From contig CM045746.1 in assembly GCA_024760905.1 (NCBI GenBank), forward strand, positions 12,747,966 through 12,811,965: a stretch of 64,000 nucleotides of DNA, given 5' to 3'. Numbering within the stretch: position 1 is the stretch's first letter; each line of letters starts with the position of its first letter. Made by a program: the position numbers and the translations under genes. This DNA comes from Plotosus lineatus (lineage: Eukaryota > Chordata > Actinopteri > Siluriformes > Plotosidae). A model generated the notes under the pieces. It saw nothing but the letters and a program-made list of their open reading frames with translations. It was not told the DNA's origin and searched no databases. Below are positions 11,944-23,196 of this stretch, in pieces.

Positions 11944-12303
11944 GGCAGTTGGGCAATGATAGCCTGGTGGTAAAGGGCGCTGGATCACTGATTCTAAGGT
12001 TGGGGGTTCTAGTCTCACTCTCCATAAGGTTGTCACTGTCCCCCCTAGTGCAGCGAACTGGGTTATCAAAGGCCTGCCATGTCTCTCACTGTCTATGGTG
12101 TGACATTCATGTAAAAGAACCATTCTGACTTTTGTAAAGAGGAGCTGCAAAGCCGTCAGCATGTTTCTGCCCCTTGCTAAAGGGTTGTGGCAGGAAGGGC
12201 ATCCAACGTAAAAACCTATACCAAATCAAACATGCGAATCAAATGATGCGCTGTGGCGACCCCTGAAAAAAAAAGGGAAAAGCCGGGAAGGAAAAGAAGA
12301 CCA
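11944..12303 (+). mobile_element. SINE type A, near full length
   Basis: The tRNA-like head (gcctggtggtaaagggcgct, box B GGGGGTTCTAGTC) leads to the body cagtgcagcgaactgggtta, then aggaagggcatccaacgtaa. The tail ctgtggcgacccctgaaaa ... ggaaaagaaga is the tail of the RTE LINE at 54976-56340. Confidence 0.85.
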
Positions 12304-12455
12304 GCTAGGTAGCCGCATCTGAATGTGTCACAGATCTACCTCTAGTGTGCTGCTCAGTTGAGTTGCTTGTGTTCTTTCCTAGCAGTGGACGTGAAATAGC
12401 CGAGTATTGAGCAGAGTAAGGAATGTGCTTCATACCCCACAATCAAATGTTGCCT
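12304..12455. other. short noncoding spacer
   Basis: No recognised feature between the SINE and the piggyBac element. Confidence 0.35.
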
Positions 12456-12959
12456 TTAACCCCTTAACCAACCATTTTTTTGACAAAAACGTTCCTTTTT
12501 CAGACCAATTTTTTTTAAGTTCTTTACTTTATGCTGAATACGAAATTCAAGCCTATTTTTAATTTTTCATCTATTTTTGCATGCAACTGTAATTTGAAAT
12601 TACCCCTTTCGGCAGAGACGAGATAACTCGCCTTTTTTTTTTTTTTTAGCACATTTTTATTTATTTTTTTTTGTCACCAAAAATTAATGTAATGAAGAAT
12701 ACACGATTGATTATTCAAGTTTGCTCTTTATTCAAAAAAGAAATAGAAAAAGAAAAGAAAAAGAAAAGAAATTACAATCAAAAGAAATTACAGTCTTATG
12801 TGTGATATTTATCAAAAAAGGGAACCACAAATAAAGGTACAAGACACATCTTACACGATTGATTATTCAACTTTGCTCTTTATTCAAAAAAAAAAAAAAG
12901 AAAGAAAAAGAAAAGAAAAAGAAAAGAAATTACAATCAAAAGAAATTACAGTCAGTGTG

Positions 12960-13222
12960 TGTGATATTTATCAAAACATGGAACCACACATAAAGGTACA
13001 AGGCACATCTTACACATATACCGTGACTCCTTCCTAATTGGTTTCCCTCTATGGTCACGTTTCTGACTGCATACAACACATCTTTTTGTTGGATTTGCCT
13101 TTTTCTCTGTTAGCGGGATTTCCTTGGGAAAATGTCCAGGTGTATTCCGTGTACTTACTGCACCTGCTGATGGTCTACCTGGGGATCTCCGTGGTGGCAG
13201 TTCTGATCCATACTTTGTGATG
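12960..13222 (-). pseudogene. piggyBac transposase C-terminal cysteine-rich fragment
   Basis: On the minus strand: KYGSELPPRRSPGRPSAG, then PGHFPKEIPLTEKKANPTKR, then CVVCSQKRDHRGKPIRKESR, then YMCKMCLVPLCVVPCFDKYH. This is the C-terminal zinc-binding domain of piggyBac-family transposases with its CxxC and C-H pattern. It lies directly downstream of the N-terminal fragment because about 1.3 kb of coding sequence has been lost (family-based estimate). Confidence 0.85.
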
Positions 13223-13266
13223 ATGTCACGTATGATTTGTAGACGAAATTTGAGATGTGTGAGGCA

Positions 13267-13410
13267 TTATGTGCAATTTCTTGCGGCAATCAGTTCATCA
13301 TCTTCACTTTCGCTTGAATATTCATTTTCTGATGAGCTGGCACTCTCATCAGACGAATCCAAGCCTCTAAGAGAAGCTTCAGTATCGCTGTTGTCATCAC
13401 TGTTATCCAT
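13267..13410 (-). pseudogene. piggyBac transposase N-terminal fragment
   Basis: This 47-residue frame starts MDNSDDNSDTEASLRG and continues DSSDESASSSENEYSSESED, ending RNCT before a stop. The acidic, serine-rich start is typical of piggyBac transposases. No DDD catalytic segment follows, so no active enzyme can be made. Confidence 0.8.
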
Positions 13411-13762
13411 TGGGATAAGGGATGCCGAGAAATTTCAAGGAAATCGTAAAATACGAGGTGGAGAGTACCGATTCTAAAGAGCGCGACACTCCCCCTTTGA
13501 CTCTTTGCGGGTTACTGAGTCGAAAACGTTTTGCCGCTTACCTCTTGTCTAACGTTGCCTTGAGATGCCATAGTTCATTTTTTTGAGGCGTATGATGATG
13601 AGTAGTGTACGATAACATCCTCAGGCATCAATAGAAATGACGAGTAAAGCCGCTTCCCTCTGGTTTTGAAAGCGTAAGTTTTGGCGAGTTAACTCGTCAA
13701 TGACTGGAAAATACAATTTGGGTGATTGCGAGTATACTCGTCTCTGCCGGGTAAGGGGTTAA

Positions 13763-15727
13763 AGTGTTTTCCTGTCACTATAATGGATGTTTAATTCCTG
13801 TCCTTCATATTTGTCAAAGCACTAGATTTTTATTTCATGGAGTCATAGTCAAACCTGTCATTAGTTTACCTGAGAGCACACCAGAGGGCTTTCTCACAGC
13901 ACTAGCTTTTTATAAACTTTGTAAATTGCTGACGAAGGTGTCATTTATTTATCAAAGAACATTTGTAACTCACCTACATGTCAAGTTTTATTTTCATTTC
14001 TTTCTGTATAGCAAGTGAATCCAGTCTTGTTTTGTTTATATCTCATTTCTGTAGAATGTTAATCCTTGTCATGAAAGAAATGCTGGAAGAGCAGATAGTA
14101 TTGTCATGGGTGCTGTTCAGAGAGCTCATCTTACTGAGCTAGGCTTGGATCAGCACGAGAGAGCTCGTTTTCCCAGGAGCGTTATCATGCCGATTTATCA
14201 CTGACTCCTTGTTCAGCTGTAATTAGGACAACTGCTGCAATTGTGCTGATGACTCTTGCTCATATGATTATGAATATTTCACACCAACACAATCTTTCAT
14301 TTTGAGAAACTGCTGCGAAAATTAGGGTTTGTATCCACTGCTACTTCTTCCCCCTCCAATCATGCAGTTGTGACTCAAGCATCGGAAAGGATTTTCAACA
14401 TCTCGAACCATTCAGTGTTTTGTTAGGATGGGATGATATACCAGCTTCTGTACTCTGGCCAGTCAGAATGTGTTGATTCATTCTATATGCCAGAGGCTCA
14501 GCCCGCAGTGACGCATCTATACCATCATTGATGAGTTTCTTATAATTTCACACCCCAAGAGCTATACTCCCCACTCATCCTTCAGAAAGTAACTCTCAAC
14601 CCCTAACAACAAGCTTAAACTGGAGCGTGTAAAATCTTTCATCTAAAATATAATAAAGCACTCAAGCTAAACCTATATCAGCAGATAACCCGTTTTAGAG
14701 AAGGAAGTCCATTATGTGAAACCTCTTCCAGAAAGTTTACAGACAACGTATTTCCTTCAAAACCACTCGATAGTTTCAGCACACTTATATTTTGTGACTG
14801 TCTAGACGAGTTATGCTCACAGCTCAAGCAATAACAACTGATGGATACAATGGTACACAATTTTTTTTAAAAATGTTAGAAGTCATATACCTTTTGGAAT
14901 AAAGAACAAGTTCGGAACCAGAATTCCCTCGCTCTCAGTCATTTGTCAAACCATTTAGTCCTTCTAGGTTGGGAGGTTGGGGCCTATCTCAACCGACACT
15001 ACCCTGAACAACTCGCCAGAGCATCACATGGAAACACACGACCAAGCATCCTCACTCTCATCCACACCGAAAGGCAGTTTGAAACAGCCAGTTAGCCTAA
15101 TGTGCATGACTTTGGGAAGAAACCAACACAAGCACTGGGAGAACATGACAAACTTGACAAAGAAATGCCCGAGCTTGAGACTTAAGCCCATGACTGGCTT
15201 GCTGCGAGGCAGACATGTGAACAACTAGAGCACCATGCCACCCACCAGACATGTTCATTCTGATATTCAGTAATTTTGACTTTCATGATGGGCTTCAGGC
15301 TAGGACATCACAGTGCCTTGATTCTTGCCCTGTCGGGGTCAAGAGTCTGCACCACTGCAAGTTTGAACCAAGCCAATCGTCATTTGCGTATTGTCGTTTG
15401 CTTGGAAGGAGCATCAAGGAATTGTAAATTATGTCCATCCACGAAAAGTTGGAGGAGTTGTCAAACTAGGCAAGAACATTTGCTGTTTCTCAACTTGTCT
15501 TCTCATCTGTTGTTTTTTTCTTCGGACTCGTGAAACGCCACTATTTACAACCCAAGTTCTGTTTCAATTCAAAGTTTGCATCCAACCAAGTACAGATTGA
15601 ATACCTGGATGTGTGCTTTCTCCTCCTATTTTACCGTGGATGCATCAGGTGGTGAGATCTGTGAACTTTGGACTGTCTTGCATCCTGAAAGGAATTTCAA
15701 CACAAGCAGCATGTTTGTTTAATTTAC
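13763..15727. other. noncoding sequence with one SINE
   Basis: Mostly unique-looking. 14040-14330 is well-mixed non-repetitive sequence with TAATTA-type motifs. A reverse type C SINE occupies about 14965-15245. No gene is supported. Confidence 0.45.
14965..15245 (-). mobile_element. tRNA-derived SINE, type C
   Basis: Reverse copy: caactcgccagagcatcaca, cagccagttagcctaatgtg, then the head end agcaccatgccacccacc. The body and tail order is that of the other type C copies. Confidence 0.7.
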
Positions 15728-15895
15728 ATTAGTTGCATTTGGCAGATACGCTTATCTAGAGCGACTTACAGTTTTGAGCAGTTGAAGGTTTAAGTGACTT
15801 GCTCAAAGGCCCAACAGTAGCAGCGGTGGTACTTAAACTCAAACCCCAATCTTCAGATCAGTAACCCAGAGCCTTAACCACTGAGCCATTCGTTT
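15728..15895. repeat. dispersed fish repeat fragment
   Basis: ttggcagatacgcttatcta, gagcgacttaca, tgacttgctcaaaggcccaa and ccttaaccactgagcc follow a widespread short interspersed fish repeat. The family name is uncertain. Confidence 0.6.
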
Positions 15896-16391
15896 CGTGT
15901 CTACCGTCAAACACAACTGCTGTTGTTCATATCAGCAATCTGCTACAACCTTTTTCCTGCCACTGACTTTTTATATGTACACTACATGTCTTGGATATTA
16001 TTTATTAATATATTAATATGTATTAAAATTAAACAATAAGAGGTAGGCTTGTTTATATATTATTTTAATGGAAAATATACTTACTGTGAAGGAAATAAGT
16101 GTGCTGTTGTTCCCATTGCCAGTCCTCCGTGGTTGGAGTTGGTACGAACATTACGAACTTGATCAGTCTGTACTCCCAAGTACAGGAGTGCAATCTCGGC
16201 AAGCTTGGTACTGAGCAGCAGCCATTGTATTGGTATAAACATCACTGTTCTTCAGTTTTGTTCCACTACAACACATACTTGTCATACCGAACCTTCACAT
16301 TCAGGGAAGGTGTTAAATTTTTTGTGTGTAGGGTTAAGAATTTGTATTGTATGGTCCTGGCTTTAAAGCAACAGTCCATAGGTTTTCGGAA
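15896..16391. other. noncoding sequence, nothing recognised
   Basis: No supported gene or clear repeat. Confidence 0.35.
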
Positions 16392-16393
16392 TA

Positions 16394-17172
16394 CAGTAAA
16401 ACCTCCGCTGACGAACGCTTAAGCTCACGAACTTTTCGCCTCAAGAACATTAAATTTGCGAGCATATTGTCTCTGCTGACGAACTAGTTTTCAGCGGACG
16501 AATCAAACCACGCGGTCGAACAGCGTCCACGAGAAGCTGACGCACGCTCACGGCGTCACAGTTCGTCACACCCCTTTCTTTGAGTGCGGAAGTGGTTTGT
16601 GTTTGATAGACATTTTGGACCATATTGAGTGTACTTTTGCTATTATGGGACCGAAAAAGACCCCACCACAGGCGGAGATCATTGAAAAACACGAACGAGG
16701 TGTGCGTTTGTGCGACTTAGCGTCCCAGTACCAGTACGCTAAGTCTACCATTGCTCCCATCCTTAAGAACAAGGAAGCTATTAAGGGGGCGTGTGTGGCT
16801 AAGGGTGTTTCCAAACAGTAGGCGTTTCCAAACTCTCCTTCCAAACAGTAAGTCCCTCCCTCCCTCCTCCCCCCACTCCATTCCATCAAGCCATCAACTA
16901 CCATCACAAAGGTAAATAAAACCACTTTATTATACAGTACAGTTTATTTCTTTAATTACAATACAATAGCACATTTATTATACATAAAATAAGGTATATT
17001 TTTGTGTAGTTTTAAGGCTTATTTAGTAGAAAATTATGTTTTATGGGGACCTGGGAACGGATTATTCTCATTTTAATGGTTTCTTATGGGAAATAAATGT
17101 TCGGAAGACGAACTTTTCGCCTCACACACACTTTCTGGGAACCAATTATGTTCGTGAGCAGAGGTATCACTG
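16394..17172 (+). mobile_element. Tigger-type DNA transposon remnant
   Basis: TA flanks both ends. The ends CAGTAAAACCTCCGCTGACG and CAGAGGTATCACTG form terminal inverted repeats. The interior encodes the N-terminus of a Tigger transposase (16645-16821). An inner repeat, cgaacttttcgcctca, appears near both ends. Confidence 0.85.
16645..16821 (+). pseudogene. Tigger transposase N-terminal fragment
   Basis: A 58-residue frame: MGPKKTPPQAEIIEKHERGV, then RLCDLASQYQYAKSTIAPIL, then KNKEAIKGACVAKGVSKQ and a stop. It matches the first CENP-B-type helix-turn-helix of Tigger/TIGD1-like proteins. The second DNA-binding domain and the DDE domain are absent. Confidence 0.82.
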
Positions 17173-17174
17173 TA

Positions 17175-18181
17175 TAAGGATAAGGTATAAGGATCCTTTC
17201 AATATTGTATTATATATTTTCGACACATGGTTCTGAGTTTAATACATCACGAAATGAGGGATCATAGTCAACCACATTATTGCTATTATCTATGCATAAT
17301 CTCAGTCTCTGCCAAAAAAAAGGGTTGTTGTGCACAATAGTGTCATTGTCATAGTTACTGATTTTATATTCAGGTTCCTTATATAATTTTTGTCCTTTTA
17401 TTCAGCCTCATTAGCTTGATAGCTGCACCTACGTTTGTGCTGTCACACTGTGATGATGTATTAGGTATGGAACTTGTGGCAAAGCTGACCCAGATTAATA
17501 TTTTAGGTTTTCCAGAGCAACTCAGAAGAACAAGAGAATTGCTTATATATTGTTGGAGTATATTCCCTTGAGTAGGTCAGTAGGTCTCCTTCTTTCATTT
17601 TTAATCCTCCAAAATAAAATAATGTAGCTTTTGACTAGTTAAAACCAGAATGTACAGCCAGAATTTATATTAGCTTCTGATGTACAGTTGCACTCACTTA
17701 CATTTATTATGGGCATGAACGTCATGGAAATATTGGGCTTTCAGCTAATTCTTTAAACTGTCTTTTTTTCAAGGCAAGAAGGATGAAATAGTTCATAGAA
17801 ACAAAAGATAATTTTTTTTTTGCATTTTTAAGTAATTTTTATATTTTCTGAAATCAACATTTTACTTTTGTTCTTGAAATCTGGTTCAAGTTTTTTTCCT
17901 TTCAAAACCCTCATATATGCCTCCACTTAGATTACTAATTCATTGCTGCTGAAAGTTCCAAAATATCTTGCCATGGTCAAGGTGTCTTAACTTCCTGATC
18001 CTAATTGACTGGAATTTCTAGCTTCTCTGTGTCACCATAAAAAGGTTTGACAAAGTGTCTCCTGGACATCTATCTGCTAGCCTGAGTAAAAAAATGTTGA
18101 TGTGCAACTCTGAGTGGTGGTCTCTGAGACTTTCTTTTGTATTGGTTTCATTCCTAAGCTTTAGTTCTGTTTTGATCTTGC
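17175..18181. other. noncoding sequence, nothing recognised
   Basis: AT-rich and unique-looking; no gene. Confidence 0.4.
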
Positions 18182-18193
18182 GCGCACGCGCGC

Positions 18194-18226
<33 letters not shown>

Positions 18227-18239
18227 CGTGCGTGAGTGC

Positions 18240-18274
<35 letters not shown>

Positions 18275-18275
18275 C

Positions 18276-18304
<29 letters not shown>
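18182..18304. repeat. (GT)n / (GC) compound microsatellite
   Basis: CGCGCACGCGCGCG followed by about 110 nt of GT with GC steps. Alternating purine-pyrimidine sequence of this kind can form Z-DNA. Confidence 0.95.
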
Positions 18305-18306
<2 letters not shown>

Positions 18307-19199
18307 ATCTCCTTCCAGATACAACATGACAGTGAGAAAGAGAAAGACTCTGTAACTACAAAAATCATTTTAAAATTATTGTAAATGCAATTATAGGCGA
18401 GGAGAGATAAAGTGTCTAGACTCTCTCTGACTATGCCCACATTGCTAGATACTAACTAGGTCTACTTGTTTGCTTGCTAGGCAAATAAGTTGGATCAGTG
18501 AATTTTTTGTGTTTGGCTAATATTTTATGTTGTAATATTAATATACCTGGTTTGAGTAAAACAGTGACAGATACAATAACAATGAGTCTTGTTACTCGGT
18601 ACAGGCAAGCTTTGATGATCAAATGCCAAATGGCTTCTAATGACTGCTGTACACTATCAAGTGCATTACTATATTGCATAAGCAGGAATAGCAAGGTAAA
18701 GGTAACCTTAGCTTATTAGATTGCTCATAAGGGCAGAAGCAAAAAGTAACCCAATATTATGGTGCATCATTTTATAACATTTTATACTTACTATGCTGAT
18801 TATGAAATGGTTTTCCGGTGGATAATGATTTTATGAATATCAGGTTTTCTTCAGTGGTTATTTGTTGTCTTCAACTGGGAGGAAATCAGTCTGGAATGAC
18901 TCAGAATCCACCAAGCTATTAGTATACCATGAATTGGAAGTTGCTGGAAGACCAAAGTCACTGTCAACAGTCATGAGTTTTATTGTGTATTGGATTGAGC
19001 AGCTGCTAATCAAGAAGCGATTCCCTCAGATTGACTAAAACTGAAAGTTGTAGCTGGCTATATGGACAAAAGATTGGCTGGTTTGAAGGATTGAAGAGGA
19101 GACATTCAACATCAGGAACACTGTACCAGCTGATAGGAATGGAGGTGGGATCATCATGCTGTTGAGCTTTTTTGCAGCCTGTGAAACTGATGCATTGCA
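18305..19199. other. noncoding sequence, nothing recognised
   Basis: No supported gene. 18860-19180 may be an old repeat but I cannot classify it. Confidence 0.35.
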
Positions 19200-20012
19200 T
19201 TAAAGGGTACCTGTAGTGAAAACGCTCATATACCTAATTTGATGTATTGTGTATAGCTAGTGACAATACACTTATAAGGCGTTTATCTCTCACAAACCAG
19301 CTTTAAGCGATTTAAAGGCTTCACTAACGTCAAGTTTCGGAGCACAGGAGTTTTGCAGGGTCGCATTTCCTGTGACGTCACATCGTTGACAAAGCCTCCA
19401 CCGGAACGGCGAGATTGCAATTTAAACGTAAGGCTATATACCTGACACACAACACAAGCTCACGGAAAATTGGAAAAAACAGACATTATAGTAGTTTTTT
19501 TAAAAACCATGGACGAAGACAATGTCGTAGAAGGATTAGAAGGTTATTTATATGAACCACTGAAGAAAGACTATCCACATTTAGTGAAATCGGACCAGGA
19601 AAGTGACGACTCGGAGGACGATATTGGAGAGTCGGCAGAAGTTCTTACACGGGAAAATCGTAGCAAACAACCAGCAAATATTTGTTGCTCTTGTGGAAAA
19701 TGCGTGCGTCAAAAACCGATCAGGGGTGCGATTGTTGTAAAGAACATGAATTGCTTGAGGAAAATATACTGACATTCTGCAATTGGCGATACGACTGTCA
19801 ACGATGTTACGTCACAATGACCTTTGACCCCGGTGAAAAAAAGCCAACATGTCCGCGCAATGAACCTTCGTGAGCAAGGAATGTCATACAGAAGAAAAGG
19901 AAATGTGGACTTATACATAACCTACCGACATCACGCGATGTTTAAAAGTTAATAATAAGGTATAGTGGATCTTTCTTTAATGCTGTCAATTTTGGGTACA
20001 GGTTCCCTTTAA
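19200..20012 (+). mobile_element. Kolobok-type DNA transposon remnant
   Basis: TTAA duplications at 19200-19203 and 20009-20012 flank inverted ends AGGGTACCTGTAG and GGTACAGGTTCCCT. The interior carries a broken reading frame with cysteine motifs (19470-19890). The TTAA target and the terminal sequence suggest Kolobok rather than piggyBac. Confidence 0.7.
19470..19890 (+). pseudogene. broken P2X7-tail-like cysteine-rich ORF
   Basis: It reads MDEDNVVEGLEGYLYEPLKK, then DYPHLVKSDQESDDSEDD, then NICCSCGKCVRQ. A +1-type break near 19720 then moves to the frame reading DQGCDCCKEHELLEENI. The CSCGKC ... CxCC pattern resembles the cytoplasmic cysteine domain of P2X7 receptors, which recurs in transposon-derived fish proteins. 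This resemblance is by motif only. Confidence 0.5.
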
Positions 20013-21499
20013 GTGGATGGAACTACCAATTTGATCATTCACTGGATCATTGAAAGCACAATATTTCCATGATGTATCCATGATGGGTGCATGTAAACCT
20101 CTGAGCACAGCTGTATTTCCTATTAAATGGCATGTACTTGTTCGTGCTTATGTGCTAACAGAGTACTCAGATATTTCATGCCGGGCATAAAACAGAAAAT
20201 TCAAAACCTTTCCCAGTACCAGAAGCTTTTTTTCATTTCTTTGCTATGAAATGGCTTTCTGCTTCTGTGTTATCTTTGCATGTTGGTAAGTTATCTGAAA
20301 CAAGACAGGTGTAACGGCAACAGACTTTTAGACGAGCTGTGATGTGCATGAGCTGTTGTGTTCACAGATAATGTGTCAGAGACTTACCCACTGTTTCAGG
20401 CTCTTTATAAACATTGAGGGATTTTTTTTTTTACACATGAAGAAATTCAGTCTGCCACAGCACTGGGAGTTTATTCTCACTTCATTTAGTTATTAAGAAT
20501 GATAAAAATAACTACGGGAAGCTTTTCTTTGGCCGTGCACGTCTTTACATCTCAATCCAATCGTTAACAAAAGTGATAACGCTTCATGGAAGCTTTACGT
20601 GCACTTTGACTCACTGGCTTCTAGTCTGAAATAATCACGGCATCGCTATTATTTTTTCTCTGATTCAGTTATAAGCGTGAGGCTGCATTTCAACAACCTG
20701 CTTCCAATACCTGTGCAGCTCGCTGCTCGAACACCTCTGAGCCCATACTCATAATACATCTGCATGGTTTTTCTTTCAGAAACACTCCAATAACAGCATT
20801 TATCCCAGTGTTCCCAGCTCTGTAGTTATTACACTCCATGGAAATAAAAAGCTACGGATGTCTGCCAGAGTAATCACTGCACATAAACATACCACTTCTT
20901 CAGCATTTTTGGGGTTAGTTTAATAATAAGCTCTCTCCATACATGATTCAATCAGTGGTTTTGTGTTTCTTTTTGCCAAGCCATGTCCTTGAGCAAGCGT
21001 GGGCGCCTGTGCCTTAATCTGAGAACAAGTTTTTTTTTGTATTGGAGTGCAAGACTGGTGTAAAAAGGCTCTCTGTAGAGACCCTAAAACACAAAATAGA
21101 TTAATATTATTATTTTATTTATTTATTAAATTTTTTTGGCTGGATACTTAGACATTGAACAGTAACAGAAATGCATTTAAAAAGATCCCCCATCCTCCTC
21201 ACTCCTGCTGAAGACTTATTTTCTGTCATCATTTTTCTCTCTCTCTTTGCATGCTTGCCTGGATGTTGTGTGTGCTTGTGTGTGAAAGGAATCATGTGAT
21301 GTGAAGATTTTTTTGTTTTATGTTGGATTCCCTGTAATGCAGAAAATCCCTTTTATGTAACTATGCAGATGTGACGTCATGTACAGCAGAGGTGCCCAAA
21401 TTTGTTCCGATAGAGAGCCAAACGTTTACTTGGATAGAGTCCAGAAGTAAATGTTAAGTCGTAATAAAATGTCATGTGTTTTATGGAAAATGAGTTCTA
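20013..21499. other. noncoding, non-repetitive sequence
   Basis: About 1.5 kb mostly free of recognised repeats. 20540-20880 is evenly mixed in composition and could hold a conserved noncoding element. An old hAT-like end may lie at about 21385. Confidence 0.4.
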
Positions 21500-22620
21500 A
21501 GGAGGTGGCATGATGCAGTGGCTAGTGTGTCTTGGGTTCAAGTCTGATGCTTGGTGAGGGTGTTTCTTTGTGGTGTGTGCATGCTCTTCTTGTGTTTTGC
21601 GTGGCTTTACGCTGGGTACAGTACTCCAATTTTCTCCTACACTCCAAAGGTTTGCACATTAAGCTGATTGACTGCTATAAGTTGGCTCTTTTTAATCTAA
21701 ACCAGGGGTGACCAATCCCGTTCCTGGTGATCTTACTTTCTTTAAAGATTTTAACGCAAACCCTAATGGGGCCCATCTGATGAATCCAATCATCATGTTA
21801 TGTCTCTATTTCCAAGTCTTAAATTTTGGTTAGATTATCCAAGGATCCCAGATTTATTTAGAGGAATTCCTCTATTTTTTAAGCTTCAGGTTCCATGCAG
21901 CCCCTTTGACCCCCAGCTGAAATATTTCATTTCCTCTATTTCTGAACCCGTTTCCTCTATTTTTTTTTTTCCAAAACCTCGCTGGGATCCCTGATTATCG
22001 GATGGCCAGGTGGGCATGATTAGTGTTGGAGTGAATGTCTTCAGAGAGGTAGCTCACCAGAAACAGAATTGGATACCTCTGGTTTAGCGTCGCACTCATA
22101 GCTAGGGGCAGTTGGGAACAGCCAATCAGCCTAATGCGCATGCTGTTGGACTGTCCTGATCGTAACAAGGGCAGTGGTGGCCTAGTGGTATAGAGCGCTG
22201 GACCGCTGATCCTAAGGTTGGGGGTTCGAGTTCTACTCTCCACAATGTTGTCACTGCCCCCCCAGTGCAGCTAACTGGGTTATCAAAGGCCGGCCATGTC
22301 TCTCACTGTCTATGGTGTGAGGTTCATGTAAAAGAACCATTGCTGACTTTCGACAAGAGTAGTTGCATAGCCATCAGCGTGTTTCCGTCCTGCGATGGCC
22401 TGCCAAGCTGTCCAGGAGTCGGCTGGGATGGGTGCCAGCCTCCCCACGACCCTAATTAGGATTAATTGGTTACAGGTGATGATGATGAACTAATTGCAAC
22501 AATTGTGTAAATGTGTTGGTCTTGTGAAGGACTGGTGAGCTGCTGTTCAGGGTGTACCTTGTCTTTTCTCCCTCAATATCTAGTCAGATTATGTGGTTTG
22601 GGAAATTAAAGAATGATGTG
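21500..22620 (+). mobile_element. type C SINE split by a hAT-like MITE and a type B SINE
   Basis: The type C head and body (gcatgatgcagtggctagtg, ttcaagtctgatgcttggtg) occupy about 21507-21703. The tail (gaaggactggtgagctgctg) resumes near 22530. Between them lie a candidate hAT-like element, CAGGGGTGACCAAT to ATTGGATACCTCTG (21704-22083), and the SINE at 22169. The nesting order is inferred. Confidence 0.55.
22169..22487 (+). mobile_element. chimeric SINE, type B, full head
   Basis: The complete tRNA-like head (GGGCAGTGGTGGCCTAGTGG, box B GGGGGTTCGAGTTC) leads to the type A body (cagtgcagctaactgggtta, gttcatgtaaaagaaccatt). The element then switches to the type C tail (gcgatggcctgccaagctgt, ctaattaggattaattggtt) and ends in (GAT)n. 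Confidence 0.82.
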
Positions 22621-23196
22621 GTGAGAAAAAAAGCCAATTTTACTTGCTTCCTTTTTGCTGTTACTTGATACCATGAATATATTTGTACCAAAAATGTGAC
22701 TTAATCTCTTTTTTTCTCTGACCCCTTCAATTCTAAGGTCACTTACTTCGTCCCCTGGGTCCTTGCTAATTTTTTTTTTTTTTATATATATTCTGAGGAT
22801 GGATATTACTTCCTACTCATGTCTGCAAATGAGATATCCTGCTGTCAGGTTTATTCCTGTAAAAAATTATTGTCTTGCTCGGATTTTTTAAATTTCCATT
22901 CATAAGTGTGTCTCTGCCTTGACTGTGCCATCCTGACCAATTGCCTCAAAGTCAGGCTAAAGTCGGATAAACCCAGCACGGGACTGAGCACTTCATCAAA
23001 AATACCCCTATTAAAGGAAACTCTTCACGTGTGAAGAGTCTGTGTTTTATCTTCCATTATCACTTCTTTTTGATTGAATGTAAAGGTGAAACCACCTCAG
23101 GTCACGGCCTTATGTCTTATTCACCTGATTTCAGAAACAGAATACTTTATTGGATTTATTTAATACTTTACTGTATATACTTTATTTCTGGGAGGA
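22621..23196. other. noncoding sequence, nothing recognised
   Basis: No supported gene. Confidence 0.35.

Larger units (their letters stand above)
12456..13762 (-). mobile_element. internally deleted piggyBac-type transposon
   Basis: TTAA at both ends, with inverted ends TTTAACCCCTTAACC and GTAAGGGGTTAAAG. A subterminal inverted pair GGCAGAGACGAG (12611) / CTCGTCTCTGCC (13736) is also seen. The minus strand holds a transposase N-terminus (13267-13410) followed by its C-terminal zinc finger (about 12960-13222); the catalytic core is missing. About 165 bp are tandemly duplicated (about 12690-12850 and 12850-13010). Confidence 0.88.
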
